Source: Rhodoferax sp. (lineage in GTDB: Bacteria; Pseudomonadota; Gammaproteobacteria; Burkholderiales; Burkholderiaceae_C). Taken from it: a DNA stretch of 11,910 nucleotides. Both the position numbers and the translations under genes were made by a program. The DNA lies in NCBI GenBank assembly GCA_020048795.1, contig JAIFMA010000032.1, forward strand, positions 1 through 11,910, read 5' to 3'. Shown in pieces: positions 6,948-11,910 of this stretch. Below the pieces are notes generated by a model that was not told the origin of the DNA, made no database searches, and saw nothing but the letters and a program-made list of their open reading frames with translations. How positions within the stretch are numbered: position 1 is the first letter of the stretch; each line of letters opens with the position of its first letter.

Positions 6948-7918
6948 ACCCGGCCAACCTGGGCATCCCCAGCACCATCCCTCAAGGCGCGCCACCGGTG
7001 CGGCATTACCTTCAGTTCTCAGACCTAAGCACCGACGAAACCCGCTACATTCTGGCGCGGGCCGCCTTTATCAAAGCCAAGTTCAAAACCTTCACCCGGC
7101 ATCAACCGCTGGTAGATCGAACGCTGGCGATGATTTTCGAGAAAGCCTCAACCCGCACCCGGGTCAGTTTTGAGGCCGGCATGTACCAGCTCGGCGGCAG
7201 TGTGGTGCATCTGACCACCGGCGACAGCCAGTTGGGTCGTGCCGAGCCGATCGAAGACAGCGCCCGTGTTATCAGCCGAATGGCCGACCTGGTGATGATC
7301 CGTACCTTCGAGCAGACCAAGATTGAACGCTTTGCCGAGTATTCACGAGTACCCGTGATCAACGGTCTGACCAACGAGTTTCACCCGTGTCAGATTCTGG
7401 CGGACATCTTTACCTACATTGAGCATCGTGGACCCATTCAGGGGAAGACTGTGGCCTGGGTGGGCGATGGCAACAACATGGCAAACACTTGGCTGCAGGC
7501 GGCTGCGCTGCTTGGTTTCAAAGTCAACGTGAGCACCCCCAGGGGTTACGAAGTTGATGAAGAAATAGCCACTGGCCCTCTTGAAATAAGCGCTTCAAGC
7601 TATGAAACATATAGCGACCCAATGGATGCTTGCCGAGATGCCGATCTGGTCACCACCGATGTCTGGACCAGCATGGGTTTTGAAGCTGAAAACGAGATCC
7701 GCAAGCAGGCCTTTGCCACCTGGCGCGTCAACACCGACATGATGGCAGCAGCCAAACCCGATGCCTTGTTCATGCACTGTCTGCCAGCTCACCGTGGTGA
7801 AGAAGTGGATGCCGACGTGATTGACGGACCCCAAAGCGTGGTCTGGGACGAAGCTGAAAACCGCATGCACGTCCAAAAGGCCCTGATGGAATATCTCCTG
7901 TTGGGGAAAATTGATTGA
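6944..7918 (+). CDS. argF: Ornithine carbamoyltransferase
   Basis: A 324-residue enzyme joining carbamoyl phosphate and ornithine to make citrulline, in the cytosol. The carbamoyl-phosphate site STRTR is at residues 69-73. HPCQ is at 147-150, the DGNNMANTW ornithine-domain segment begins near 175, and HCLPAHRGEEV, with the catalytic Cys, begins at 278. Length and motif order match anabolic OTCases. The start is fixed by a good Shine-Dalgarno (AAGGA, 6933-6937) inside the end of argD and by the ATGA overlap with that gene. Around residues 209-224 (EIATGPLEISASSYET) the DNA turns AT-rich and carries the palindrome AAGCGCTT and the sequence AGCTATGAAACATATAGC. This loop is variable among relatives as far as I recall, so a small in-frame insertion is possible (see findings). 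A small membrane-protein gene follows 23 nt later. Confidence 0.96.
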   Translation: MNPANLGIPSTIPQGAPPVRHYLQFSDLSTDETRYILARAAFIKAKFKTFTRHQPLVDRTLAMIFEKASTRTRVSFEAGMYQLGGSVVHLTTGDSQLGRAEPIEDSARVISRMADLVMIRTFEQTKIERFAEYSRVPVINGLTNEFHPCQILADIFTYIEHRGPIQGKTVAWVGDGNNMANTWLQAAALLGFKVNVSTPRGYEVDEEIATGPLEISASSYETYSDPMDACRDADLVTTDVWTSMGFEAENEIRKQAFATWRVNTDMMAAAKPDALFMHCLPAHRGEEVDADVIDGPQSVVWDEAENRMHVQKALMEYLLLGKID

Positions 7919-7941
7919 TTCTTGAAAAACAAGGTGGGATG

Positions 7942-8133
7942 ATGAATGAGAAAAAAGAGCCCAAACTGTGGGTCACGGTCTTGAAACTGGTGCTCGGTGC
8001 CGTGGTGTTCATCGCGCTGATTGGCCTAGGGCTGTACTACACCGCCAAATTCAACACCTACTCGCCTGGAGTCGAAGAACCGACCAACTCCTGGGGCATT
8101 ACCAAGGACTCACCGATTCGCAGCAATCGTTAA
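7942..8133 (+). CDS. Small single-pass membrane protein, function unknown
   Basis: A 63-residue protein that I do not recognise. The N-terminus is charged (MNEKKEPK), followed by one hydrophobic span (about residues 9-33, WVTVLKLVLGAVVFIALIGL and onward). The tail of about 30 residues is polar and contains NTYSPGVEEPTNSW. The basic N-terminus suggests an N-in, C-out topology, with the tail in the periplasm. Start choice: ATG 7939 and ATG 7942 are adjacent. The Shine-Dalgarno-like AAGGTGGG (7931-7938) touches the first and is better spaced for the second, so 7942 is used. The frame also opens at a TTG (7915) overlapping the argF stop. It lies 23 nt after argF and is probably on the same transcript. 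Whether it has any link to arginine metabolism is unknown. Confidence 0.7.
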   Translation: MNEKKEPKLWVTVLKLVLGAVVFIALIGLGLYYTAKFNTYSPGVEEPTNSWGITKDSPIRSNR

Positions 8134-8141
8134 GGCCGCGT

Positions 8142-8284
8142 TGCGTCATATGCCTTGTATTTGGCCATCGGACTTGGGATGCGATGATGGGCGCAAAGCG
8201 CGACATGTGGCTATGCCAACTTAGCGATTTGCAACAGCACAATGCGCCCAATGCGGACGAGCCAAATGTACATGTTATGGCGCA
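8142..8284. repeat. Imperfect inverted repeat in the convergent intergenic region
   Basis: The 167-nt gap between the small membrane-protein gene and the feo operon has no gene of its own. It holds an imperfect inverted repeat: arm 8142-8165 against arm 8261-8284, about 17 of 24 positions pairing (TGCG, CATA and ATTTGGC conserved). Inside it are a perfect 8-bp pair TGGGCGCA/TGCGCCCA (8188-8195 and 8243-8250) and the small hairpin TGGC-TAT-GCCA (8208-8218). No T-run follows, so it is not a standard intrinsic terminator. It may end transcription in another way or be a decayed miniature element. Confidence 0.4.
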
Positions 8285-8300
8285 GCGCGCCCTGAGTCCA

Positions 8301-8534
8301 TCAAGGCTTGCGGTGAAACACAAGAGGTTGACCCTGACTGTCCAGCGGTGAACTGCTGACCTGTGAGATCGCTGAACACTTGCCACAGCGACTACACGAA
8401 TCAACCGCTGGCGCACCGGCGAGCCAGCGATTGCCCCGACCGAGCCAATGGCGCACAGATGCTGGTAGCACATACCAAAGGCTGTAGAGACCAGCCAGCG
8501 CTACCAGCACACCAACGATCCACAATTGCAGCAT
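8301..8534 (-). CDS. FeoB-associated Cys-rich small membrane protein (DUF6587-like)
   Basis: A 77-residue protein with one N-terminal membrane span (about residues 4-24, LWIVGVLVALAGLYSLWYVL). A short basic linker follows, then a C-X2-C-X2-C motif (C47, C50, C53, in SCSRCGKC), and the protein ends in VFHRKP. Small Cys-rich membrane proteins of this form often follow feoB in betaproteobacteria (DUF6587 / FeoB-associated type), and none is biochemically well defined to my knowledge. The feoB stop and this start are separated by one base (TGA-G-ATG), so translation is probably coupled. By position and its clustered cysteines it is a candidate iron-binding or FeoB-stabilising partner, filling the place that FeoC holds in enterobacteria. 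That role is inference. Confidence 0.8.
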   Translation of the reverse strand: MLQLWIVGVLVALAGLYSLWYVLPASVRHWLGRGNRWLAGAPAVDSCSRCGKCSAISQVSSSPLDSQGQPLVFHRKP

Positions 8535-8535
8535 C

Positions 8536-10422
8536 TCAGGTCCCCGTCCATAACAGCGTCAAACGATAGGTCACAAAGCTGGCCAGGTAAGCCAGGGCGA
8601 ACAGGTACAACAGCAGCATCAGCGGATACCGCCAAGAGTTGGTTTCACGCCGCACGGCCACCAGCGTCGCAACGCACTGGGGTGCAAACATGTACCAGAC
8701 CAGTAACGACATCGCCGTGGCGAGCGACCAGCTTTGGCTGATCAAGGGAGCCAGCTGCTGTGCCACATCATCCCCGGTAGCCGACAAGGCATACACCGTA
8801 CCCAGCGCGCCCACCGCCACCTCACGCGCCGCCATGCCCGGCACCAGCGCAATGGCAATCTGCCAATTGAACCCGATCGGGGCCACCAGCCACTCCAGCG
8901 CGTGCCCCAGCCGGCCCGCCAGGCTGTACTGAATGGCCGCACCCACTGCCCCTTCGGGCGGTGCCGGGTAGCTTGACAAAAACCACAGCAGCACAATCAG
9001 CGCCAAAATGATGCCACCCACCTGCTTGATGAAAATACTGGCACGCTCATACAAACCATGCGCCAGACTGCGCAAACTGGGCCAACGGTACGAGGGCAAC
9101 TCCATCACCAGCGGTGTTGGCCGTCCATGCCGATGCCACAGCGAAAATGCACCCGCCACTGCCATGGCCGAAACAATGCCCCCCAGGTACAGCGCAAACA
9201 TCACCAGCCCCTGCAGGTTGAAAACCCCCAGCACGCTGCGCTGAGGAATAAAGGCACCAATCAACAGCGCGTAAACCGGCAGCCGGGCGCTACAGGTCAT
9301 TAGCGGCGCAATCATGATGGTCACAATGCGGTCACGCCAATGGGTAATGGTACGGGTGGCCATGATGCCCGGCACGGCGCAGGCAAAACTCGACAGCAGC
9401 GGAATGAATGAGCGCCCCGACAGCCCGACCGAGCCCATCACCCGGTCCAGCAAAAATGCGGCACGCGGCAGGTAACCGGAGTCTTCCAGCAGCAAAATAA
9501 AGAAGAACAAAATCAGAATCTGCGGCAAAAACACCAGCACACTGCCAGCACCAGCCAGCACGCCGTCCACCAGCAAGCTACGCAACGGTCCGTCGGCCAT
9601 GTGGCCGTTGATCGCACCTGCCAAAAAATCCATCACCGCCTGGATGCCGTCCATGGGCCACACCGCCCAGCTGAACACCGCCTGAAACATCAAAAACAGC
9701 GTCAGGCACAGCAGTAACATACCCCATAGCGGGTGCAGCGCCACCGCATCAATGGCATCGTCCGCGTGCAGGCTGTCAGTCGGTTCTCGCACGGCCAGCC
9801 CGACGATGCGGCGCACCTCCTGTTGCGTGCTCATGACCTGATCGACCGACGAACCGTGCCAGACCACATTGGATTGGGCCGGCGGCAGTGGAACCACCTG
9901 GTCCAGGTAGGCCAGCAGCTCGTGACCACCACTGTGGCGAATACCAATGGTTTCGATCACCGGCATGGCCAGTTCACGCGCTAGCACCGTGCAATCAACT
10001 TCAATGCCTTCGCGCTGCGCCGAGTCAACCATGTTAAGCGCCAGCAACAGCGGCAGATTCAGCGCTTTGGCTTCGAGCACCAGACGCAGATTCAGGCGCA
10101 GATTGGTGGCATCCACTACACACACCACCAAGTCGGGCCAGGGTTCGCCAGATTGGTGGCCGGTGATGACATCGCGGGTGATTTGCTCATCGGCACTCAT
10201 GGCGTTAAGGCTATAGGCACCGGGCAAGTCAAGCACCTTCACATGGCGGCCTGATGCAGTGTGCAAGTTGCCCTCTTTACGCTCGACCGTGACACCAGCG
10301 TAGTTGGCTACCTTTTGGTGGCTGCCGGTCAGCAAATTGAACAGGGCTGTCTTGCCGCAATTGGGGTTGCCCAGCAAAACAATGCGCAGGGGCTCCAAGG
10401 CAGACTCTTTGGGATGCGTCAT
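8536..10422 (-). CDS. feoB: Ferrous iron transporter FeoB
   Basis: A 628-residue inner-membrane Fe(II) transporter with a cytosolic GTPase domain. G-protein motifs are in order: G1 GNPNCGKT at 18-25, G2 Thr at 45 (YAGVTVE), G3 DLPG at 65-68 and G4 NMVD at 130-133. A helical spacer follows, then the membrane domain from about residue 235. The two Gate regions carry the conserved cysteines: LLSSFACAVPGIMATRTI and APLMTCSARLPVYALLIG. It is shorter than E. coli FeoB (773 residues), mainly because of a shorter spacer and C-terminus; short FeoBs of this size are common in Proteobacteria. It starts one base after the feoA stop (TGA-C-ATG) and ends one base before the Cys-rich partner gene, so the three form one translationally coupled operon. 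A Fur site upstream of feoA should repress the whole set when iron is plentiful. Confidence 0.97.
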   Translation of the reverse strand: MTHPKESALEPLRIVLLGNPNCGKTALFNLLTGSHQKVANYAGVTVERKEGNLHTASGRHVKVLDLPGAYSLNAMSADEQITRDVITGHQSGEPWPDLVVCVVDATNLRLNLRLVLEAKALNLPLLLALNMVDSAQREGIEVDCTVLARELAMPVIETIGIRHSGGHELLAYLDQVVPLPPAQSNVVWHGSSVDQVMSTQQEVRRIVGLAVREPTDSLHADDAIDAVALHPLWGMLLLCLTLFLMFQAVFSWAVWPMDGIQAVMDFLAGAINGHMADGPLRSLLVDGVLAGAGSVLVFLPQILILFFFILLLEDSGYLPRAAFLLDRVMGSVGLSGRSFIPLLSSFACAVPGIMATRTITHWRDRIVTIMIAPLMTCSARLPVYALLIGAFIPQRSVLGVFNLQGLVMFALYLGGIVSAMAVAGAFSLWHRHGRPTPLVMELPSYRWPSLRSLAHGLYERASIFIKQVGGIILALIVLLWFLSSYPAPPEGAVGAAIQYSLAGRLGHALEWLVAPIGFNWQIAIALVPGMAAREVAVGALGTVYALSATGDDVAQQLAPLISQSWSLATAMSLLVWYMFAPQCVATLVAVRRETNSWRYPLMLLLYLFALAYLASFVTYRLTLLWTGT

Positions 10423-10423
10423 G

Positions 10424-10732
10424 TCAAATCCGGGCTACCGACACCAAGCCCGTCGGGCGCACCTGAACCAATGCCGCCTCATGACTGCGCAACGCAAAGG
10501 TCGTGTGCCCGACACGCACGGCCAGCGGATCATGGCCAGGAAAACCATTTGCGATCACCCGAACAGATTCGCCTGGCAAGAAGCCAATTTCCAGCAGACG
10601 CAGCGTCACACTGCGCGCATCATCGTCCTGCGCCGGATTCATTCCAACCACCTCGGCGTTGACATGGCAGGCCAGTTGATGCAAGCCAATGGGCTGATGA
10701 TCGACATCAGAAGTCAGTTGATTGAACGACAT
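10424..10732 (-). CDS. feoA: FeoA SH3-domain protein
   Basis: A 102-residue FeoA protein, a small cytosolic SH3-like partner required for FeoB-mediated ferrous iron uptake. The domain runs from about residue 12 to 98. It includes the typical LRLLEIGFLPGESVRVIANG segment, then DPLAVRVGHTTFALRSHEAALVQV. E. coli FeoA is 75 residues; here the N-terminus (MSFNQLTSDVDHQ) and a central loop (NAEVVGMNPAQDDDAR) are longer. The ATG at 10732 has only a weak Shine-Dalgarno (GGGCAG), and the predicted leader is about 22 nt. It is the first gene of the feo operon. Its start codon lies 12 nt from the edge of a near-consensus Fur box. Confidence 0.95.
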   Translation of the reverse strand: MSFNQLTSDVDHQPIGLHQLACHVNAEVVGMNPAQDDDARSVTLRLLEIGFLPGESVRVIANGFPGHDPLAVRVGHTTFALRSHEAALVQVRPTGLVSVARI

Positions 10733-10744
10733 ACGAGCTGCCCA

Positions 10745-10763
10745 AATGAGAATTATTCTTATT
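10745..10763 (-). promoter_or_regulatory. Fur box at the feo promoter
   Basis: Read on the minus strand the 19-mer is AATAAGAATAATTCTCATT. It is close to the Fur consensus GATAATGATAATCATTATC and has the expected dyad (AGAAT/ATTCT) about its centre. It overlaps the presumed -10 box and covers the presumed start of transcription, the position expected for iron-dependent repression. Binding is inferred from similarity. Confidence 0.82.
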
Positions 10764-10790
10764 GTAGTCGAATAAATCCGGGAACAACAA
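10761..10790 (-). promoter_or_regulatory. Probable feo operon promoter
   Basis: TACAAT (minus strand, 10761-10766) is a good -10 box. A weak -35, TTGTTG (10785-10790), lies 18 nt upstream. Transcription would begin near 10754, inside the Fur box. The -35 edge is only 6 nt from the inverted-repeat element that begins at 10797. Confidence 0.5.
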
Positions 10791-10796
10791 CACCTT

Positions 10797-10927
10797 ATTC
10801 CATTTCTAAATCATTTGTGTCTAGGCGCGAAGCCGCAGGCAGTGCTGACGCTTGTCTCAATGCATCTTCAGAGGCATTGGGAGGACAAGGCGAAGCAACA
10901 ACGACACGGATGATTTAGAAATGGAAT
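10797..10927. repeat. 131-bp inverted-repeat element (MITE- or REP-like)
   Basis: The ends are an 18-nt perfect inverted repeat (10797-10814 ATTCCATTTCTAAATCAT, 10910-10927 its complement). This extends to 25 nt with two mismatches by including GTGTC/GACAC. The interior folds further: CTTGTC (10851-10856) pairs with GACAAG (10884-10889), and CAATGC (10858-10863) with GCATTG (10874-10879). TTA stands at both outer edges (10795-10797 and 10927-10929), which may be a 3-bp target duplication. It has no coding capacity for a transposase, so if mobile it would depend on one supplied elsewhere. Confidence 0.7.
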
Positions 10928-11148
10928 TACACCAACGCCCAAGAGTGAATGCCATGCAAGCATGCGCCGCAGCACCCGCAAAAATAGCGTGGTTTACGGG
11001 TACTTCAGTATCAAGATTCCTCGGTTGACCGCATCTTTTTGTAGGACTTGATGTGGAGTAAATATGGAATTACGCATCACCGACCTGATGCAGGAGCCGC
11101 ATGCAGAGTGCAGCGGGGACCAAAATGTGCGGGATGAGCATCCAGAAC
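10928..11148. other. Intergenic stretch without a recognisable gene
   Basis: Between the inverted-repeat element and the 3' end of the tRNA I see no convincing gene, promoter or terminator. An ORF beginning at ATG 11064 has a passable Shine-Dalgarno (GTGGAG), but it runs antisense through the whole tRNA and resembles nothing I know. No hairpin with a T-run is visible downstream of the tRNA. Confidence 0.5.
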
Positions 11149-11222
11149 TGGAGCGGGTGATGAGAATCGAACTCACGTATGAAGCTTGGGAAGCTGCCGT
11201 TCTACCATTGAACTACACCCGC
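11149..11222 (-). tRNA. tRNA-Gly (anticodon CCC)
   Basis: Read on the minus strand this gives a complete 74-nt cloverleaf including an encoded CCA. The acceptor stem is GCGGGTG/CACCCGC with discriminator U. The D arm is GTTC...GAAC. The anticodon loop is TTCCCAA, giving anticodon CCC, which reads GGG glycine codons. The T arm is GTGAG-TTCGATT-CTCAT. It resembles E. coli glyU. The anticodon stem GCAGC/GCTTC contains one C-U mismatch (positions 28-42). A TATAAT box lies just upstream of the 5' end, so the gene has its own promoter. It stands alone between the feo region and the dehydrogenase gene. Confidence 0.94.
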
Positions 11223-11232
11223 ACTGTGCCGG

Positions 11233-11238
11233 ATTATA
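11233..11238 (-). promoter_or_regulatory. tRNA-Gly promoter -10 box (TATAAT)
   Basis: A perfect TATAAT on the minus strand ends 10 nt before the first base of the mature tRNA and is followed by a GC-rich discriminator (CCGGCAC), typical of stable RNA promoters. No good -35 is seen at 17 nt; AAGACA lies 20 nt upstream. Confidence 0.6.
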
Positions 11239-11340
11239 GAGACCCTCAGGTACCGACCTGTCTTTGCGTTGAGGTTTGAAGCATGACAAACCTGTAGCCC
11301 CTGTCCAGATTGGGCGATCAGCTACCTATTCAGAAGCATT

Positions 11341-11910
11341 TCAGGCTTGTTTCAGAATATCGCCGATACACAGGTATTTGATTTCCACATAATCGTCGAT
11401 GCCGTGGTGTGAACCTTCGCGGCCCAGGCCCGATTGTTTGACCCCGCCAAAGGGTACATGCTCCGTGGCCAGAATGCCCACATTGATGCCCACCATACCG
11501 TATTCCAGCGCCTCACTGACCCGCCAGATGCGGCCGATGTCGCGACTGTAGAAATAGCTGGCCAAGCCAAACTCGGTGTTGTTGGCGGCATCCACGGCTT
11601 CCTGCTCGGTGTGAAACTTGAACACCGGGGCAAACGGACCAAAGGTTTCTTCTTTGGCACACAGCATCTCAGGCGTGGCGTCTGCCACCACGGTGGGCTC
11701 AAAAAACTGACCTGGCAAACGCTTGCCGCCCACCAGCAAACGCGCCCCTTTGGCAACCGCATCCTGCACATGGCGCTCTACTTTTTGCAGCGCAGCTTCT
11801 TCGATCAGCGGCCCCTGGTTGACGCCATCGTCGAAACCATTGCCAACCTTGGCGGTCCTGACCTTGGCGGCAAACTTGGCTACAAACTCGTCATACACAC
11901 CGGCTTGCAC
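11341..11910 (-). CDS. gabD: Succinate-semialdehyde dehydrogenase-type aldehyde dehydrogenase, C-terminal part
   Basis: 190 codons are visible, and the frame stays open to the window edge, so the 5' end is missing. The GTG at the edge (VQAGVYDEF) is an internal valine, not a start. The sequence is typical of the C-terminal third of the aldehyde dehydrogenase superfamily: EETFGPFAPVFKF, then NNTEFGLASYFYSRD, then GMVGINVG and PFGGVKQSGLGREG. The ending YVEIKYLCIG closely matches the GabD (NADP-dependent succinate-semialdehyde dehydrogenase) subgroup, which oxidises succinate semialdehyde to succinate. The catalytic Cys and Glu lie upstream of the visible part and cannot be checked. The superfamily is certain; the substrate is likely but not proven, and a glutarate-semialdehyde enzyme is the main alternative. 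No terminator is visible after its stop. Confidence 0.88.
   Translation of the reverse strand: MQAGVYDEFVAKFAAKVRTAKVGNGFDDGVNQGPLIEEAALQKVERHVQDAVAKGARLLVGGKRLPGQFFEPTVVADATPEMLCAKEETFGPFAPVFKFHTEQEAVDAANNTEFGLASYFYSRDIGRIWRVSEALEYGMVGINVGILATEHVPFGGVKQSGLGREGSHHGIDDYVEIKYLCIGDILKQA

Noticed and set aside
8099..8473. 124-codon minus-strand ORF across the convergent intergenic region
   Set aside because: It overlaps the Cys-rich feo gene in another frame, and its composition looks like chance translation.
10304..10918. 204-codon plus-strand ORF across feoA, the feo promoter and the inverted-repeat element
   Set aside because: It is antisense to feoB and feoA, which have clear family motifs, and crosses non-coding signals.
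11064..11073. ATGGAATTAC repeated from the edge of the inverted-repeat element (10921-10930)
   Set aside because: A shared 10-mer is expected by chance in a window this size, and no further similarity surrounds it.
11064..11279. 71-codon plus-strand ORF with a passable Shine-Dalgarno
   Set aside because: It runs antisense through the entire tRNA-Gly gene and its promoter, and the product resembles no family I know.
1..11910. CRISPR arrays, insertion sequences, defence or toxin-antitoxin genes
   Set aside because: None seen: no regularly spaced direct repeats, and no transposase, nuclease or toxin-like reading frames.

Overview
The window looks like chromosomal DNA from a betaproteobacterium of the order Burkholderiales, most likely family Comamonadaceae (Rhodoferax/Polaromonas-like). 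The basis is the style of several proteins (S20 beginning MASGKPKKKNPR, a DUF3579 protein, a FeoB-associated DUF6587-like protein), the moderately high GC, and -10 boxes of the form CTAGAAT/CTAAAAT. This is family recognition from memory, not a database result. Most of the window is housekeeping DNA with tight gene packing.

Layout. (1) 1-2146, plus strand: the 3' part of a SAM-dependent methyltransferase, an exported glutathione peroxidase, and the Hsp15-type S4 RNA-binding protein HslR. (2) 2152-4581, minus strand: murJ (lipid II flippase) followed 3 nt later by a SirB1-type transglutaminase-fold/TPR protein. (3) 4698-5108, plus strand: rpsT (ribosomal protein S20) with its own promoter and a near-perfect bidirectional terminator. 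(4) 5147-5497, minus strand: a DUF3579 protein, with a structured intergenic region between it and argD. (5) 5727-8133, plus strand: argD and argF overlapping by 4 nt, then a small membrane protein; the two enzymes catalyse adjacent steps of arginine synthesis. (6) 8301-10766, minus strand: a Fur-regulated ferrous iron operon, feoA-feoB-(Cys-rich small membrane protein), with 1-nt stop/start junctions. (7) 10797-10927: a 131-bp inverted-repeat element abutting the feo promoter. (8) 11149-11222, minus strand: tRNA-Gly(CCC) with its own promoter. (9) 11341-11910, minus strand: the C-terminal part of a succinate-semialdehyde dehydrogenase-type enzyme.

No mobile-element gene, CRISPR array, defence system or obvious new multi-gene system is visible. 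The points most worth a second look are non-coding: a terminator-like hairpin between the presumed argD promoter and its ribosome binding site, the inverted-repeat element next to feo, a mismatch in the tRNA anticodon stem, and two similar AT-rich palindromic patches inside murJ and argF.
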